From Salvia splendens (lineage: Eukaryota > Streptophyta > Magnoliopsida > Lamiales > Lamiaceae): a stretch of DNA of 64,000 nucleotides. The position numbers and the translations under genes are program-made. The DNA lies in NCBI RefSeq assembly GCF_004379255.2, contig NC_056044.1, forward strand, positions 5,744,001 through 5,808,000, read 5' to 3'. Position 1 is the first letter of the stretch. Each line of letters opens with the position of its first letter. Positions 11,943-23,921 of this stretch are shown here, piece after piece. The notes below the pieces were generated by a model. The model was not told the origin of the DNA. It ran no database searches and saw only the letters and a program-made list of their open reading frames with translations.

Positions 11943-12857
11943 GGCCATCCGCAATGGGCGGACGATGGCACGCCTGATGGCGCGCATCGTCCGCGCCATA
12001 CATCGTCCGCCCCCACTGTGGGTGTGTGGCATAGGCCGCGGACGATAGTCGCGGCCTATGCTTCGGGCGCGACTTAAACCGCGGACGATGGCCATCGTCC
12101 GCGCCATCGTCCGCTCCATTGCGGACGTCGCGGACGATGGTCATAGTCCGCGACATCGTCCGCCCCATTGTGAAGGCCGCGGACGATGGCACGCGGTTTC
12201 GTTTTTTTATATAAATCTCGTTTCTCATTCAGTTGTGCATACGAACATATCGACTATCTCTCAACATATTCTCTCTCAACATCCAACGAAAATGAATCCC
12301 GGCGAAGACACCAATAGTTCTAGTTCGTCTGATTCCGGTCGTTCGATTGACGAAGCATTAGATGCAGCCGTTGAAGAGGCCATGGCGGCATGCTATTCGC
12401 AAATGCAGCGCGAGAAGGCGGCGGCTGCAGCGGCGGCTGAGCAAGTCCATCGTCCTATTCGACATAGGACGTATGTCCGACGCAACCACGTATGTCCGAT
12501 AGAGGGTTACCGTTAGGTTTCGATGAGGTTTTATCTAGGCAAGCCTCAATGCGCAACCAACAGGAGCATGCGCAGCTCATGAGCGACATGATTGAAGAAG
12601 TGTGGGCTCGTAACTGCCGTCGCTGAGTTTGCATTTTTTATTATTTCGCATTGTAATGTATTAATTTTTATTAAATGAATGAAGTTTTTAAAATTCGTAT
12701 TTTAAATGTATTTTAGTTTTTTTTAATTCGTATGTATTTTGTAAATATTACAAAATTGATGATGTGGCGCGCCATAGGGCGCCCCACTGCAGGTGGAGAA
12801 GGAGGAGGATACAAATGCTGACGTGGCGCGCCATAGGGCGCCCCACTACTGATGGTC
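11943..12857 (+). mobile_element. PIF/Harbinger deletion derivative (915 bp)
   Basis: TTA at 11940-11942 and 12858-12860 flank ends GGCCATCCGCAATGGGC and (reverse complement) GACCATCAGTAGTGGGGC. The left 240 bp is packed with CGGACGATGG and its complement; the right end repeats GACGTGGCGCGCCATAGGG. Between them only the two ends of a transposase gene remain. Confidence 0.88.
12293..12625 (+). pseudogene. Harbinger transposase gene reduced to its N- and C-terminal ends
   Basis: The frame from ATG 12293 reads MNPGEDTNSSSSSDSGRS, an acidic/Ser stretch and Ala run, then RTYVRRNHV, the conserved RxYxxRNH segment near the start of PIF transposases, and stops at 12516. A second frame ends MIEEVWARNCRR with a stop at 12625, resembling the C-terminal tail of the transposase at 48274. 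The catalytic middle is missing, so it cannot act as a transposase. Confidence 0.7.
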
Positions 12858-12860
12858 TTA

Positions 12861-13576
12861 TGCTGTTATGCCCTTAACAAACAAGAGTATTTTTACTGTT
12901 TAGATACAAAGAAAGAAATCAGAGTTTTTTTATTTCCTCTTTCACTACATCAAATAAATCGACTTTTAAGAAGGAATACGCAATATATTTACGTGAAATG
13001 AACGACTTCTGGTTTAACAGATTAATTAATCCTCAACTAGGTATTTCTGTCTACAGTTTTAAGTTAAATAAGGAAAAAATGTTATAAATTTAATAACAAT
13101 GGTGCATCCAAAAATATAAATACAAATATGAATCATGCATGCGACTCTAATTAGACACGTTGGAATAATATTACCAGGTCATGCAGACACGTGGCATTCG
13201 CTTATTAGTCAGTAGTCATCATCTTGCTATTGTTTGTCTCGGGCAACATAACTTAGGCAATTTTCCACTCTCCCATATTTCACCCACTCCAAACTAGTTC
13301 AATATGACCTTTTTTCATTTTGGGGTACACTAAACTAGATTCACATGGATGTAAGCACAGATTTGCAAATTTTCAAATCAGCAGGCAAAGTGGAGACAAC
13401 ACATGTGAATATGAGCCACATTTCCATCCATGTTGATTCCACCACATGGCTACTTTAATGGGCTTCAGTCTTGGGTTTAGAACCGTAGGATGGCCCATCA
13501 ATACACAACACATACATATATATATATGTAGAGAGAGGGAGACAGTGTATCACTTCTTAGATCATAAAGTTGATGG
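12861..13576. other. Intergenic and 3' flank of SKL1
   Basis: No gene recognised. A short (TA)n tract lies near 13517. Confidence 0.6.
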
Positions 13577-15613
13577 TTAAAATGGTCTGGCAGCCTCTTC
13601 CATCATCTTCTTTACTCTCATGAGTTTTTCTATTTCCTTGAGAACCTGTTCAAGAAATATATTTGTTGCTCAAATTTTGATTGCCATTAGCAAGTTTCAA
13701 ATAAGCATCCTTTTTCAGGTCTCAAAGGAGGCTCACCTCCATGCACATATCCTCAACCGTCACAGCATCAAGTTCGTCATAACCATAGCCTAATTGTGAA
13801 GCCACATCTGAGAGAGAGAGAGAGAGAGAGAGATAGGATCAGAATAAACAGAACATGATGCGAAGATTAATAAGAGAAACATGGCATAGCCTATCTCACT
13901 CTGAAGAGAAATGGTGGCATCAGCAGTAGAATATCCATTTAGCCCACTAGTGTACAATGCAGCCACTTGATCCTGAACCTGTGTGAAATTAACAAGTTAA
14001 GCGCAACTGGTGATTGTGATGGTGATGCGTTGAAAGTTCAAATTGAGACGTAGCATGTAACGAATAGCAACTCATGGCACAAAAGAATCGACCTCAGAAG
14101 ATGATTTGCATATTGGCGTATCAGAAGCTGAAAGTTGAATCTTGTCCTCTTCCAACTCTTTCGCCACCAAATCCAACGGCACGTCTATCCAAATAGAAAC
14201 TCCGTGCCTTAGTAGCGCCCTAAATGACAGTACCAGTTTGGTCACCACACACATCATGCAATGCATAAATTCAAGACTAAACCTCCTCCGACGAAACAAC
14301 TTACAGATTTGTTGCACTTTTAACAGCTCCATTTCCAGCACAAACAACCAATCGGCCCATTGATGACAATTGCTTCAGTACTTCCGTCTACGATAAATTA
14401 TAGGATCATATTCATGAAAACATAAATTTTACTGCACATTTTAGCTCAAGGAAAAAAACACACCAAAGTCACCTCGGATGCAAGGTATCCTTCTTCGTCA
14501 TTCTCTATGATTGATATGGCATTAAGTTTTCCTCCAGCAGCTTCCTCCACCAGACCATCGCTACAGAATGATTTCAGGCTTATTGAAGAAGCTAAACCAT
14601 AATAGCATGGTAATTTGGAAATATCGCTCGATGTTACCTGTTAAAATAATAGTAACGTAATGCATCTGCAAGAATCTGCCCCAAGCCCAATTTATATGAG
14701 CTATTTATCCCTGCAACAGCAGAATTAACACCTAATAAACAAAATCTGGAATAAGTATCGATGCACAAATTCGATATAAAAAATCTCACCAACAAGAAAT
14801 ATGGATGTTCCCTTCAAATCAGAAGATATCTCCGATGCCTTGTTCTGAAATTAACTGAACAGTTTAATCAGTTCCTCAAACCGACATCAAATCATATGGA
14901 GCAGTCCAAAAATTCAAATTGCACCAGAAAACAAAGACTCACTTTGATCGCCAAAGACAGATCACGTTCAACAACCTTTGTAGCCACAGAATCTAACAAG
15001 ACAGAAAAGCAACCAATTAGCATAATCTTATTCCTACTTATTGATCAAATCTCAATTCAGCAAATCAAGTCGAACAACGCAGCAAGCAATACGCTTTAAA
15101 ATTCGCTTATCTCAGAAGCTTTTAACCTTTTATTTAATCCTAAACATGAACGCCATTTTACGCTGAGACCAGATAGAAACAAGCAGAGCTACAAATTAAT
15201 TTTGACTCAACTGAAGCCATTTATCCCCAAAATTCACCACAACAAACATTCATACGGCATACCAAATCACAAATTCAAATTTACAGCTAACAGAATAGAT
15301 ACCACCATATCGATTGAATTCCACCCCCATCACCTACTTATCCGGTGATTCAATTTCCTCAAATTAAAACCTTAATCGCCCGTCAACACTGCAAGCTCGT
15401 CTCAAAGTCTTTACCTGAAGTGCTATTCTCAAGGATAGCGCGGGTAGTAACAGCAGCAACAGCGCGCTGTGAAAATTTAGGTTTCAGAAACCAAATTGAC
15501 GAATCTGGGGAAAACCGATAGTTGAGGGAAATTCCGGTGGAAATGTGACCGCGGAGCTGCGGGTGAATCAGTGACGGAGACCTGCAGGTGCTACTTGCTT
15601 GGATTATCCTCAT
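13577..15613 (-). CDS. SKL1: Probable inactive shikimate kinase-like 1, chloroplastic, 297 aa
   Basis: Homologue of SKL1, a plastid protein derived from shikimate kinase that is needed for chloroplast biogenesis but is known not to phosphorylate shikimate. Ten exons: 15613-15415, 14992-14943, 14844-14790, 14710-14638, 14560-14473, 14387-14305, 14219-14093, 13978-13900, 13807-13737, 13645-13577. All borders are GT-AG and phases fit. Residues 1-60 are Ser/Arg-rich and acid-poor, as a transit peptide should be. The P-loop position (about 102-110) reads GINSSYKLGLG: the Gly before the Lys is Tyr and the Thr/Ser after it is Leu. The later Gly motif reads VVCAGNGAV. The tail VEDMCMEVLKEIEKL is typical. 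There is no N-terminal CS domain, so SKL1 rather than SKL2. The start is the first Met before the transit region. Confidence 0.9.
13809..13834. repeat. (GA)n microsatellite in SKL1 intron
   Basis: Thirteen GA units abut the acceptor of SKL1 exon 9; on the coding strand they form the polypyrimidine tract CTCTCT...CAG. Confidence 0.9.
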
Positions 15614-15659
15614 ATCCTTCACTTCTCTCTCTACCGGTAAAAATTGTTTCTGCAACAAT

Positions 15660-16194
15660 TATAGGAGTATTGTTTTTTCCCTTCTTATTATTTGGCTATA
15701 TTAGACTTCTTGAATATTGGGCCCGGCCCAATATAAATTAATATAATAATAAGTTGATCAATGATTTTAGTCAGGATTATAAAACCCATAGCTTCAATTT
15801 TGAGTTATATTCTGTCATTCTGTGAATATTTCGACATTGTAGATCACTCATGAAATGGGTGCATTGTCAGATTCGACTATTGCAAACAACAAACTGTATT
15901 AGTACTATTTTAATGTGATGTTTGAAAATATAATTACTTAAATTTTATATTCATTACTCTCTCGTCTTGTCGCAACTGAGGAATAAAAAAAAAGAGTGTA
16001 AATGGTTGCTTTTTGCTAAAAAAGATATCAATCGCTTGAAATGAGATAACCCAAAGAGAGTATAAATTTATCCAACTCCACGATGAACGATTTGATTCTG
16101 AATTTGTATTCAGCATTTGGATTCCTATATATTTCTATTTCTTGCTTGGTCAAGTTTGGATTCTGAATTTGTTCATTATTTTGTTTGGTGGCAG
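15660..16194. other. Intergenic, nothing recognised
   Basis: Region between the SKL1 promoter side and the next gene. AT-rich, no supported feature. Confidence 0.5.
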
Positions 16195-16317
16195 AATGTG
16201 AAGGGTGTGTTTGATACTGCAATCAAAGTTGTGTTTCAACCTCCGCGCAGAAAGGAAGTGGCGTCGCGCAAGAAGCGACACAGTAGTGGCTGCTCAATTG
16301 TGTATGTTTATAGATAG
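16195..16317 (+). other. Unrecognised exon-like segment
   Basis: After a plausible acceptor (tttggtggcag) an open stretch reads NVKGVFDTAIKVVFQPP and then a very basic run (RRKEVASRKKRH) before a stop. Base composition is richer in GC than its surroundings. No partner exon and no family recognised; it may be an orphan exon or chance. Confidence 0.2.
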
Positions 16318-16575
16318 ATGATTGTCAATTACTTTATCAAACCAAAACCATCACTATGGTCTATGAGCAAAGTAAGTGATGAGTTTGTTCATTTTAACAT
16401 TTTGTGCAGGAGAGGGCAAAATTGTGATACATCTAACTCCAAGAATCAAGATATAGTGAGACGAATTGACTGAGATTAACAAATTAAATACCCAGCAAGT
16501 AGCTGGCAGAATCATATTATAGGCAGGTTTCAAAACTGAAGAATGCAGATATTGCGGCAACCAAGGCCAAAGCAG

Positions 16576-19500
16576 TCAGCTCCAACCTGCATTCACTGAA
16601 GTTGGCAAATATATAATCAGAACATTATATAGTAGCATCATTCAATAATATATAAATGCAAGGAAAAGTTGCAAGTAACATAATCTCTCCAAGAAAGTGA
16701 GTTCCATTGACTTACTTCGTATCTGTCCAGAATTTGGCGACTTCATATGTAATAGGGAGATGGGTGTGAGTGGAGGAGAAGCAACTCCTGCGCTATAAAC
16801 CTTGCCTGAGTGAAAACTTGCTTCTCTCTGACCAATAGAAGGTATGGAGAAGCTTCGAGAGACTGTTGGCTGAGGGAGAGGAAGTGGAGATCCTTCTCTC
16901 AGTTGTCTGAAGGGATTCCTGTTCGTTGGGGATACTTCCCGTTTGCTATTGACTAGGGGAGCGGAGTGTCCAAGAGCCCCTATTGATCGCGTTTGTTTGG
17001 AAACAGAAGTATCAGGGGGCCTTGGGAGTTTATGAAGCTCACTTATTTTCGGTGAAGTTGCAAGGGCAGGTGAGGCATTATGAGACACATTAACGAGCAA
17101 GGAAGATTGGGGACCAGACACATGCGAAAGCAATCCAGAAAATGATTGGGGTGTGTCATTGGAGCTAATGGGTGTGTGGAGCATGTTTAAAGAAGGTTTG
17201 CTTGTAATTGGACCAGAGAAAACTTGCCTTGTATTTTTCTTAGCATCGAATCCACTCTGTGTGTCAACGTGGGGGATAGCAGCTCCCTCAGCCAGAGGCG
17301 GAAGTGGAAGAGAGTGCTTGTAGGTGCTGCTTTCTTCAACAACTATTTGAGGCTTTGAGATACTGTGTGCAGAAAACTGGCCATCTGTGAAATTTTTTGG
17401 CTTCTCCATGTCCAATGGCGATGAGTGCCACAAATTTTTTGAACTCCCAGCAGATAGCTTGGGATTAGATAGAGGTCCAGAAGCAGTCGTGTTTGAACCT
17501 TTTGCTTCAGCTGGAGTTGGCAGCACATAAGTACTAGTAAACTCCTCTTGATAGAGCGGAGCAGAATGGCTCCCTGCTCGAGGCTGTTGGCTAGGTATTT
17601 GATCCCATTGGTGTCTGCTTCCACTTCTCTGCAACTCAACATCTTTTACCCAAGATGGTTGTGCACTCAAAGCATCTATTTTATTCAACTGCACAGCAAC
17701 GAGATCAACAAGTTAACTTCTTTGGAATTGAGAAATAATGCAGAAACAAAGTGCTAACATTTTGTGCATGCAAGTCCATACATGGAACGATAGGAACCCT
17801 ACAAAGTTGAAACAGACACTTCATTTAGAAGTGCATGGAATCCTAATGGGATGTCTCAGATGCAAGTATGGAGAAAAGATAATCCTCCCTCCGTCCCATA
17901 GTAGATGGCACACTTGGGGGATGACACGAGATTTTAGAAGATGTTGTTTTGTGTATTAGATGAGAGAGAAAATAGTATATTTATATTAATGTGAGAGTGG
18001 AGTTTTTTCCATAAAAGGAAATGTGACATCTTTTGTGGGACAAACTAAAAAGAAAAGTGACATCTACTGTGGGACGGAGGGAGTAATATATATACTTAGA
18101 TAAAGCTAATAGTAATTAGAATCCATTAGAGAAATTTGTCCTCAAAATATAATATATAAGCCACAGTTTGAGTTCAACAAAAAGCAAACCGAACTCACGT
18201 CCATCGAGTTATTCAATGTGTAGGCACTTCCTAGCTCTTCTTTCACCCTGTAGTCAAATGTTAGTTCTCCATGCTCATTGCTCTCATAACTGTCCTCTCC
18301 ACCATCGTTTTCCCCTTCATCTGTTTCAGATAGCTCGTAGTCGATATGTTGCTTTTCGGAAACTTTTTTTATGTATGGTTCAACTGCTTCGAGAGACTGA
18401 AGTCCTTTCCGAAAAAAATTCAACTGCTTTCAGAAAATAAACATCATGAAAACTTGAATAATATTGTAACTTATTAACTTGAATAAGTGAGACAGAAGCA
18501 AACCTGTGCAGCATGGTGACGAGCTGCTTGGGTGAATAGGCTCCTGCTTTGCCCTTGCTTCAATGATTCCACACGGAAAGCACAGAGCCTTGCAACATCG
18601 TCGTACTCGTCGTGAACAACTTTCAATTGTTGCAAGCTAAAAGTCTCCCCTTTTCCATGTCTGGACTTGCCTTTTTCCTTAACTTGTCTCACCGTGTATT
18701 CAAACATCTCCCTGCTAATGCAATAATCAATATTAAGTAACACAACGAAAGAATACCAAGTTAAAAATATGGGAAGAAGGCACACCTTTTCTCATCACAT
18801 TGTAACTTCATCTCCTGTACCAATGTAAAAATAGATTTCATAACAATCCAGCAATTCATAAAATACACTAATGTGGTTTACCAGCATAAAATTAGTGGAA
18901 GTATCAAAATGAAAAGACAACCCCAGACTGGAGTTTTAGCAATCTACTAAGACTAACCAATTTGAGGTTCAGATATAGCTTTCAATCAAAATAATGAATA
19001 GGCATTGAATTCATGTTCGAACCTCCACTTTCCTTAGCTCACTAAGGAGACACTCTGATGGATTTGTGATCGTCATGATAATCTGGTGCCGCTGGAAAGT
19101 AAAAAGAACGCATTGTAATAAATTGTCTAACATATGTCAAAACTGAATATTAGCAGGATGATAAATACTCATTAGTCATCACTCACATAGATATCAACCA
19201 GTTTCTGAAGTTCGAGCTGTACTTTTCCAAGCATTGATAATGCTCCTCCTGTACAGCCACAGAAGGTATGTGGGATTAACATTTAGAACTAAAAACAAAC
19301 CAAGCCAATTCAATGCACACAAAGAGGAGATACAGGTCAATTTTTGCAAAATATGATCTTTAAATAACTAAAGTAAAAGTAAAAACAAGAAGTGTTGATG
19401 GCAATGCTGCCAATAACCAAAAACTACAAAAAGCAGGATAAACTGACTGACTTACTACTTTCTATGTCATCATGCGTATTGGTTTTCTCTAGTAGAAAAT

Positions 19501-20457
19501 TGCCCATCTCCAGCAATGACTCTGAAAACTCTGAAGGAAAAACAACAATGAAACTGTAGTATTGTGTAAGGAGAAGTATAGGAAATCATAATACAATCCG
19601 TCCTTGCATGAATGGTAGATAAAGGGGCATGTAGTAATCATCTACGAGGTCGACTACAACCTTTGAATTTAGGTACAAAATACAATCAATCTAAAATCTT
19701 AGAGAATTATGCACAACTTCGTTGATCATCTGAAGTGAAAGCTTCTTTGAACGGATTATTTTTAGCATAAGAAACCAATAGATGAAACTACATCAAAATC
19801 CTAAGTATCATCTAAAATTGCATGTGACTTGCAAAAATGTAACTTAAGCCATTTGATCAAAGTAAACAAGTACCATAAGCACTATTTGCTGTAGCTGCGG
19901 CGGCAGAAAGTAGACTATCATAGCACGTTCTCATGTCTTTCATATCCTGCAAACAAACGCATCCGCAATATCACAATGCAAGCGATGAATCAAGTCAGGA
20001 AATATAGAGGCAAATTACTGGAAAATTATGTGATTAATCAACCAGAAGAAGCATCACAGATAACAATAACAGTGTGTAAAGAAGACGAAAAACACAAGCA
20101 AGAAATCAGTAGCAGTCAGTAGTCCAATCAGAGATAGCTCAAAGAATCAATCAACTCAAATATATCTAGCGCTAGGTGCCAAAATTAGGAGCGTGGGAAA
20201 TCCCATTTCACCGGAATTCAAGTTTTTTAACACTGAAGTTCAGCATTGGCTTAAAAATGGACCGTTTACACATTCAATTGTGATGCAGTAGTACCAGAAC
20301 AAATAATTAAAAGCAGCAATTGAATTAAGTAAAAGAGACTCACCTTTGCTGCTTGTGTTAATCCATCGAGAGGGAGTGAAAAATTATGATCCAATTTCAC
20401 CCTCGGGTCGCCCTTATTCTGCCCGATAATCCGCATTCGTACCAACGAAGATTTCAT
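16576..20457 (-). CDS. At2g33490-like BAR-type protein (hydroxyproline-rich family), about 612 aa
   Basis: Family of plant proteins with an N-terminal BAR/AH-like coiled coil and a long Ser/Pro-rich tail; a membrane-curvature or trafficking role is inferred from the fold. Exons: 20457-20344, 19946-19874, 19530-19456, 19248-19187, 19091-19023, 18814-18786, 18711-18504, 18423-18199, 17688-16716, 16586-16576. All junctions fit GT-AG and phase. Residues 1-285 carry the conserved helical part (SLLSAAAATANSAYEFSESL, LGKVQLELQKLVDIY, MKLQCDEKREMF, SLFTQAARHHAAQLNFFRKG). About 286-610 is disordered with PPLTPIS and SRSFSIPS motifs. Start: M of MKSSLVRMR. The last exon is only 11 bp and is the weakest part; reading through its donor instead would add about 17 residues. 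Confidence 0.85.
17885..18083. mobile_element. Stowaway-like MITE in an intron
   Basis: CTCCCTCCGTCCCATAGTAG and its inverted partner ending GGGACGGAGGGAG, about 200 bp apart, inside the long intron between exons 8 and 9 of the BAR-type gene. TA follows the right end; the expected left TA is mutated (TC). Confidence 0.85.
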
Positions 20458-20539
20458 TTCTGAGCACCGAAATTCCTGGCCTCCAAGAAATTGGGGAAAT
20501 TTATTGAGGAATTGAATTGACTCGGAAATCAACAGGCAA

Positions 20540-23306
20540 AAGTCTATTTATTGTTCTGTGAATTCGTTGGAAATAAGTGTGGGAAAGAAATTGAAGAGAA
20601 TTCTAACGTTGTGCGCCGAAATTCAAAAGGCAACGTCGCTGTTTCAATACTACTATTTAAGAAATTAATGTATTTGAATATGTAGTGTGAAGTGAGAATA
20701 AAATAAATAAATATATATAAGAGAAATAAAAAATAATATAAAACATTTTGCAAAAGAAAAAAAAAAGAAATAGTTTAACTATCTTCGAACATTCAAAAAT
20801 AATACTCGACTCAATTAACTTGGGACGAAAAGAATATACTACTATAAGAGATTCTCATATTTAATTTATCTTTGCAATTGATAATCACAATTAATAACTA
20901 TATTTATATTTTTTCAGTTACCATATCATTTCAGCTCCAACTAGGCATTCATGCGATCATAGGATTTTACACGAGTTGATTTCTTGGTGTCTTGGTTAAT
21001 TTTATTTTTAGACTTACTTCATAATTTATCTTTTTTATGTATAGTCTATTTGTTGCTTTTATAAGGAATTCATTGATAAAATTTATAATCGACACGTAAA
21101 TGAAAATTGGGAGAAATTAATGTTGACGTGATTAGTGCGTGTTGTGTGTATATATAGATGCGCGTAAGGATATCAAACTAATCAGATTAAGCAACTATGG
21201 TCATCAATATGGTAGAAAAATTAATTGGAAATTAGGTTTTGAGTTTTGACCACAAGTGTTAAAAGGAAAATTCTTAAAATAAATTTTTTTGTCGTCGCTA
21301 GGACAGAAAATGACGTGATTAGTGTTGTAATTTTATTGTACATGATTGGATTATATTTTTTTACCATCCCTGGTCATAAATTTCAAATTTATATCATTTA
21401 CGGTGAGAGATTTTGAAAAGTATTCGTATTTAGTTCATAGTTCCAATCAAACTTGTTATGCTTTCATTTTTCAATAATTGATTTTTAATCGCATATCTCT
21501 ATAATCTATAAAGTTTTGTACATTAATAGATTCATAGATATCTCGAAGAATCGAGATAAAAATACTAAAACAAGAACAATTTTAATTTATACACATTCAT
21601 ACTGCAACCATCCTGGTCGGCTTGAGCCTCTTGCGTGCGTGGACTAAGTTTTATTTCGAGTTACAAGTTATTTAATTATATTAATATTGCTCCTTTTCAA
21701 CTAACGTAGCGTGGTTCGTTAATTTTAATATAACAATTGATGTAAAATATAAATAATCAAGAGACACGAAATTAATATTAAGAGCTATGCCTGTAATTTA
21801 TTAACAAATCTATGTGACCAAATTTTGTATAACCAAAAACTAGTTTATTTTTTAAAAAAATAGGTTTATTTATGCATTTAATTGAAATATATGGATGCAT
21901 GTATAGTACATGGAAAGTGCATAATATTGTGGTCATATATTTATGATTTGTGTATAATTTTTTTACTTTTTTGGAACCATAAATGTAATTAGTGCATATT
22001 TTAATTCAAATTTTAAAAACAATAGAAATGAAAATTCAAAAATAAAAAAAAAATGAGGTTAAAGGCTAATAAGTTTTTTTAACTTGTCCACTTACTACAT
22101 TTATTATTTTAATATATAATTAATACATCAAATTATTAATATAACCTTATTTTGGTTGTACAAAATTTGATTGTTTATCATCACTCATAATTTATATGCC
22201 TAAATCCAATATTCAAGAGTCAAAGATTTCCGATTGAAACCATTTGCAGTAATCAAGGTTTTTTAAGTTTGACTGAAATAGGTGGATGACGTGGATTGAT
22301 TTTCCATCATTCGACTCTATTAATTACTCCACCCCATTAAGTATTATATTCATCCTATTTAATTTCATTTGTTGGTAGGACACTAAAAAATAATCAAAGA
22401 CAATTTTTAATGCAACTGAGAAGTCTAGAGAAGTTTTATTTTGTATAGTAAATTATCAGTACTATTTACTTTTCAAAAAATTTCAATACAAATAAATGCG
22501 TTTACATTTTTGTGCCAGATAAATTTTTTTCAATGGGTTAATATATTTACACACTAGCAGTAGTTTAATTGGCAGAGTTAGACTAAAACGCATTAATTTG
22601 GAAGTAAAATATCTTCCAATGAATCCCAAATCTATTAATTTGGAACTAAAATATCTTGCCAATTAATTTGTATTTATATATCCTAATTCAGTTCAACTGT
22701 TTTACCTAGTGGTGATGTCGCATTCAAAGACTAAATAATTGAATTCGAATTTATCACCATCTCTTGACTGGATTCTTTAACGATACAAAATCAAGATTAT
22801 AACTGTATCATCCAGCACTGAAAATCAATGGTGATTAAGTCATCATCAATCCTTTACACCAATTTCAAATCTATTTTTAAATATATATATCATATCAAAA
22901 AATAGTTTTACGCCAAATTCAAAATATACACCATTTTTGAGTTTTTTGTCTCACAAATTTTTTGCAGTAACGCCACATTTATTATTGTTTCACAAAAAAA
23001 CATCAAAAATTAATTTGAACTTGGTGTTTGGTTGGAGAAGATTTCTACACCAAAACTCATTTCTGGGTTATGGTTGAAGATGGTGATCAATAATTTCTTA
23101 TATAATAATTTCTTAACAATGCATCTTCTAGTTAAGTAATGACTATATTATAAAATATCAGACCAAATGATTTTATAATGCAAGTTGTAAGCAGTTTTGT
23201 CTTGATTTAGTAATGTGGTGTACATGGAGTAATTATTAAAGGATGTAAGAATTCTACAAAGGCAGCTGAGATGAAAGACACGCAATGCAGTTATGCACAT
23301 AATGGA
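20540..23306. other. Gene-free AT-rich intergenic region
   Basis: About 2.8 kb upstream of the BAR-type gene. No long open frame, RNA gene or clear terminal repeat seen. Confidence 0.6.
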
Positions 23307-23614
23307 TGTTGGCAATTGAAACTAAAAATATAATATATAACTGTCCCACATCGGTGTCAAGATAAAACTGAAACTAGTATATACGTCTCATGGGCCCCTC
23401 CTCCTATCACCAATTGGTTTTAGGATGGAACCCACGGATTTCTATCATGGTATCAGAGCGGGTCGCCGACTGTGGGTCATATTTAACTGACCCAGCAGTA
23501 TATCCGGGCTGAAACCGAAAAAAATGACTGACCCAAACAGTATAACTGGGCTGAAAATTTGGGCCAAGTGGTCCCAACCGATCCAAAAAAATTGGACCGA
23601 TTGTCCAATCGATT

Positions 23615-23788
23615 AGAAAAAAGTCCAACCCCTCCAATGTTCACCTTGAAGGGTTTGAGTAGAAAAAAGTCCAACCCAGTAGAAAAAAGTCCAACCCCTC
23701 CAATGTTCACCTTGAAGGGTTTGAGTAGAAAAAAGTCCAACCCAGTAGAAAAAAGTCCAACCCCTCCAATGTTCACCTTGAAGGGTTT
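23615..23788. repeat. 66-bp tandem repeat, about 2.6 copies, in the TRIM interior
   Basis: The word CCCCTCCAATGTTCACCTTG recurs at 23629, 23695 and 23761, an exact 66-bp period. In one forward frame each unit reads EKSPTPPMFTLKGLSRKKSN, so an open frame spans the array, but it is a by-product of the 66-bp period. Confidence 0.9.
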
Positions 23789-23873
23789 GAGAGAGGGTGT
23801 TGGCAATTGAAACTAAAAATATAAACCTTGAAGGGTTTGAGAGAGGGTGTTGGCAATTGAAACTAAAAATATA
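23775..23873. repeat. 50-bp tandem duplication of polypurine tract plus LTR start
   Basis: ACCTTGAAGGGTTTGAGAG followed by the first 26 bases of the LTR occurs at 23775 and again at 23825. The 3' end of the TRIM therefore has two LTR starts, at 23798 and 23848. Confidence 0.88.
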
Positions 23874-23921
23874 ACATATAACTGTCACACATCGGTGTCA
23901 AGATAAAACTGAAACTAGTAT

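Larger units (their letters stand above)
23307..23921 (+). mobile_element. TRIM retrotransposon, 3' truncated
   Basis: The 5' LTR at 23307-23447 (141 bp) begins TGTTGGCAATTGAAAC and ends TCTATCA. It is followed directly by TGGTATCAGAGC (23448-23459), the complement of the initiator Met tRNA 3' end and a classic primer-binding site. A purine run (GGGTTTGAGAGAGGG) precedes the 3' LTR, which restarts TGTTGGCAATTG at 23848 and stops matching near 23921. The internal region is under 400 bp with no gag or pol, which defines a TRIM. The right target duplication is lost with the truncated LTR. Confidence 0.85.

Noticed and set aside
23615..23788. Regular repeats considered as a CRISPR-like array
   Set aside because: Contiguous 66-bp tandem copies without unique spacers, in a plant retroelement.
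23407..23888. Overlapping open frames with repeated 22-residue units
   Set aside because: By-product of the 66-bp tandem repeat in a TRIM interior; no gag or other domain.
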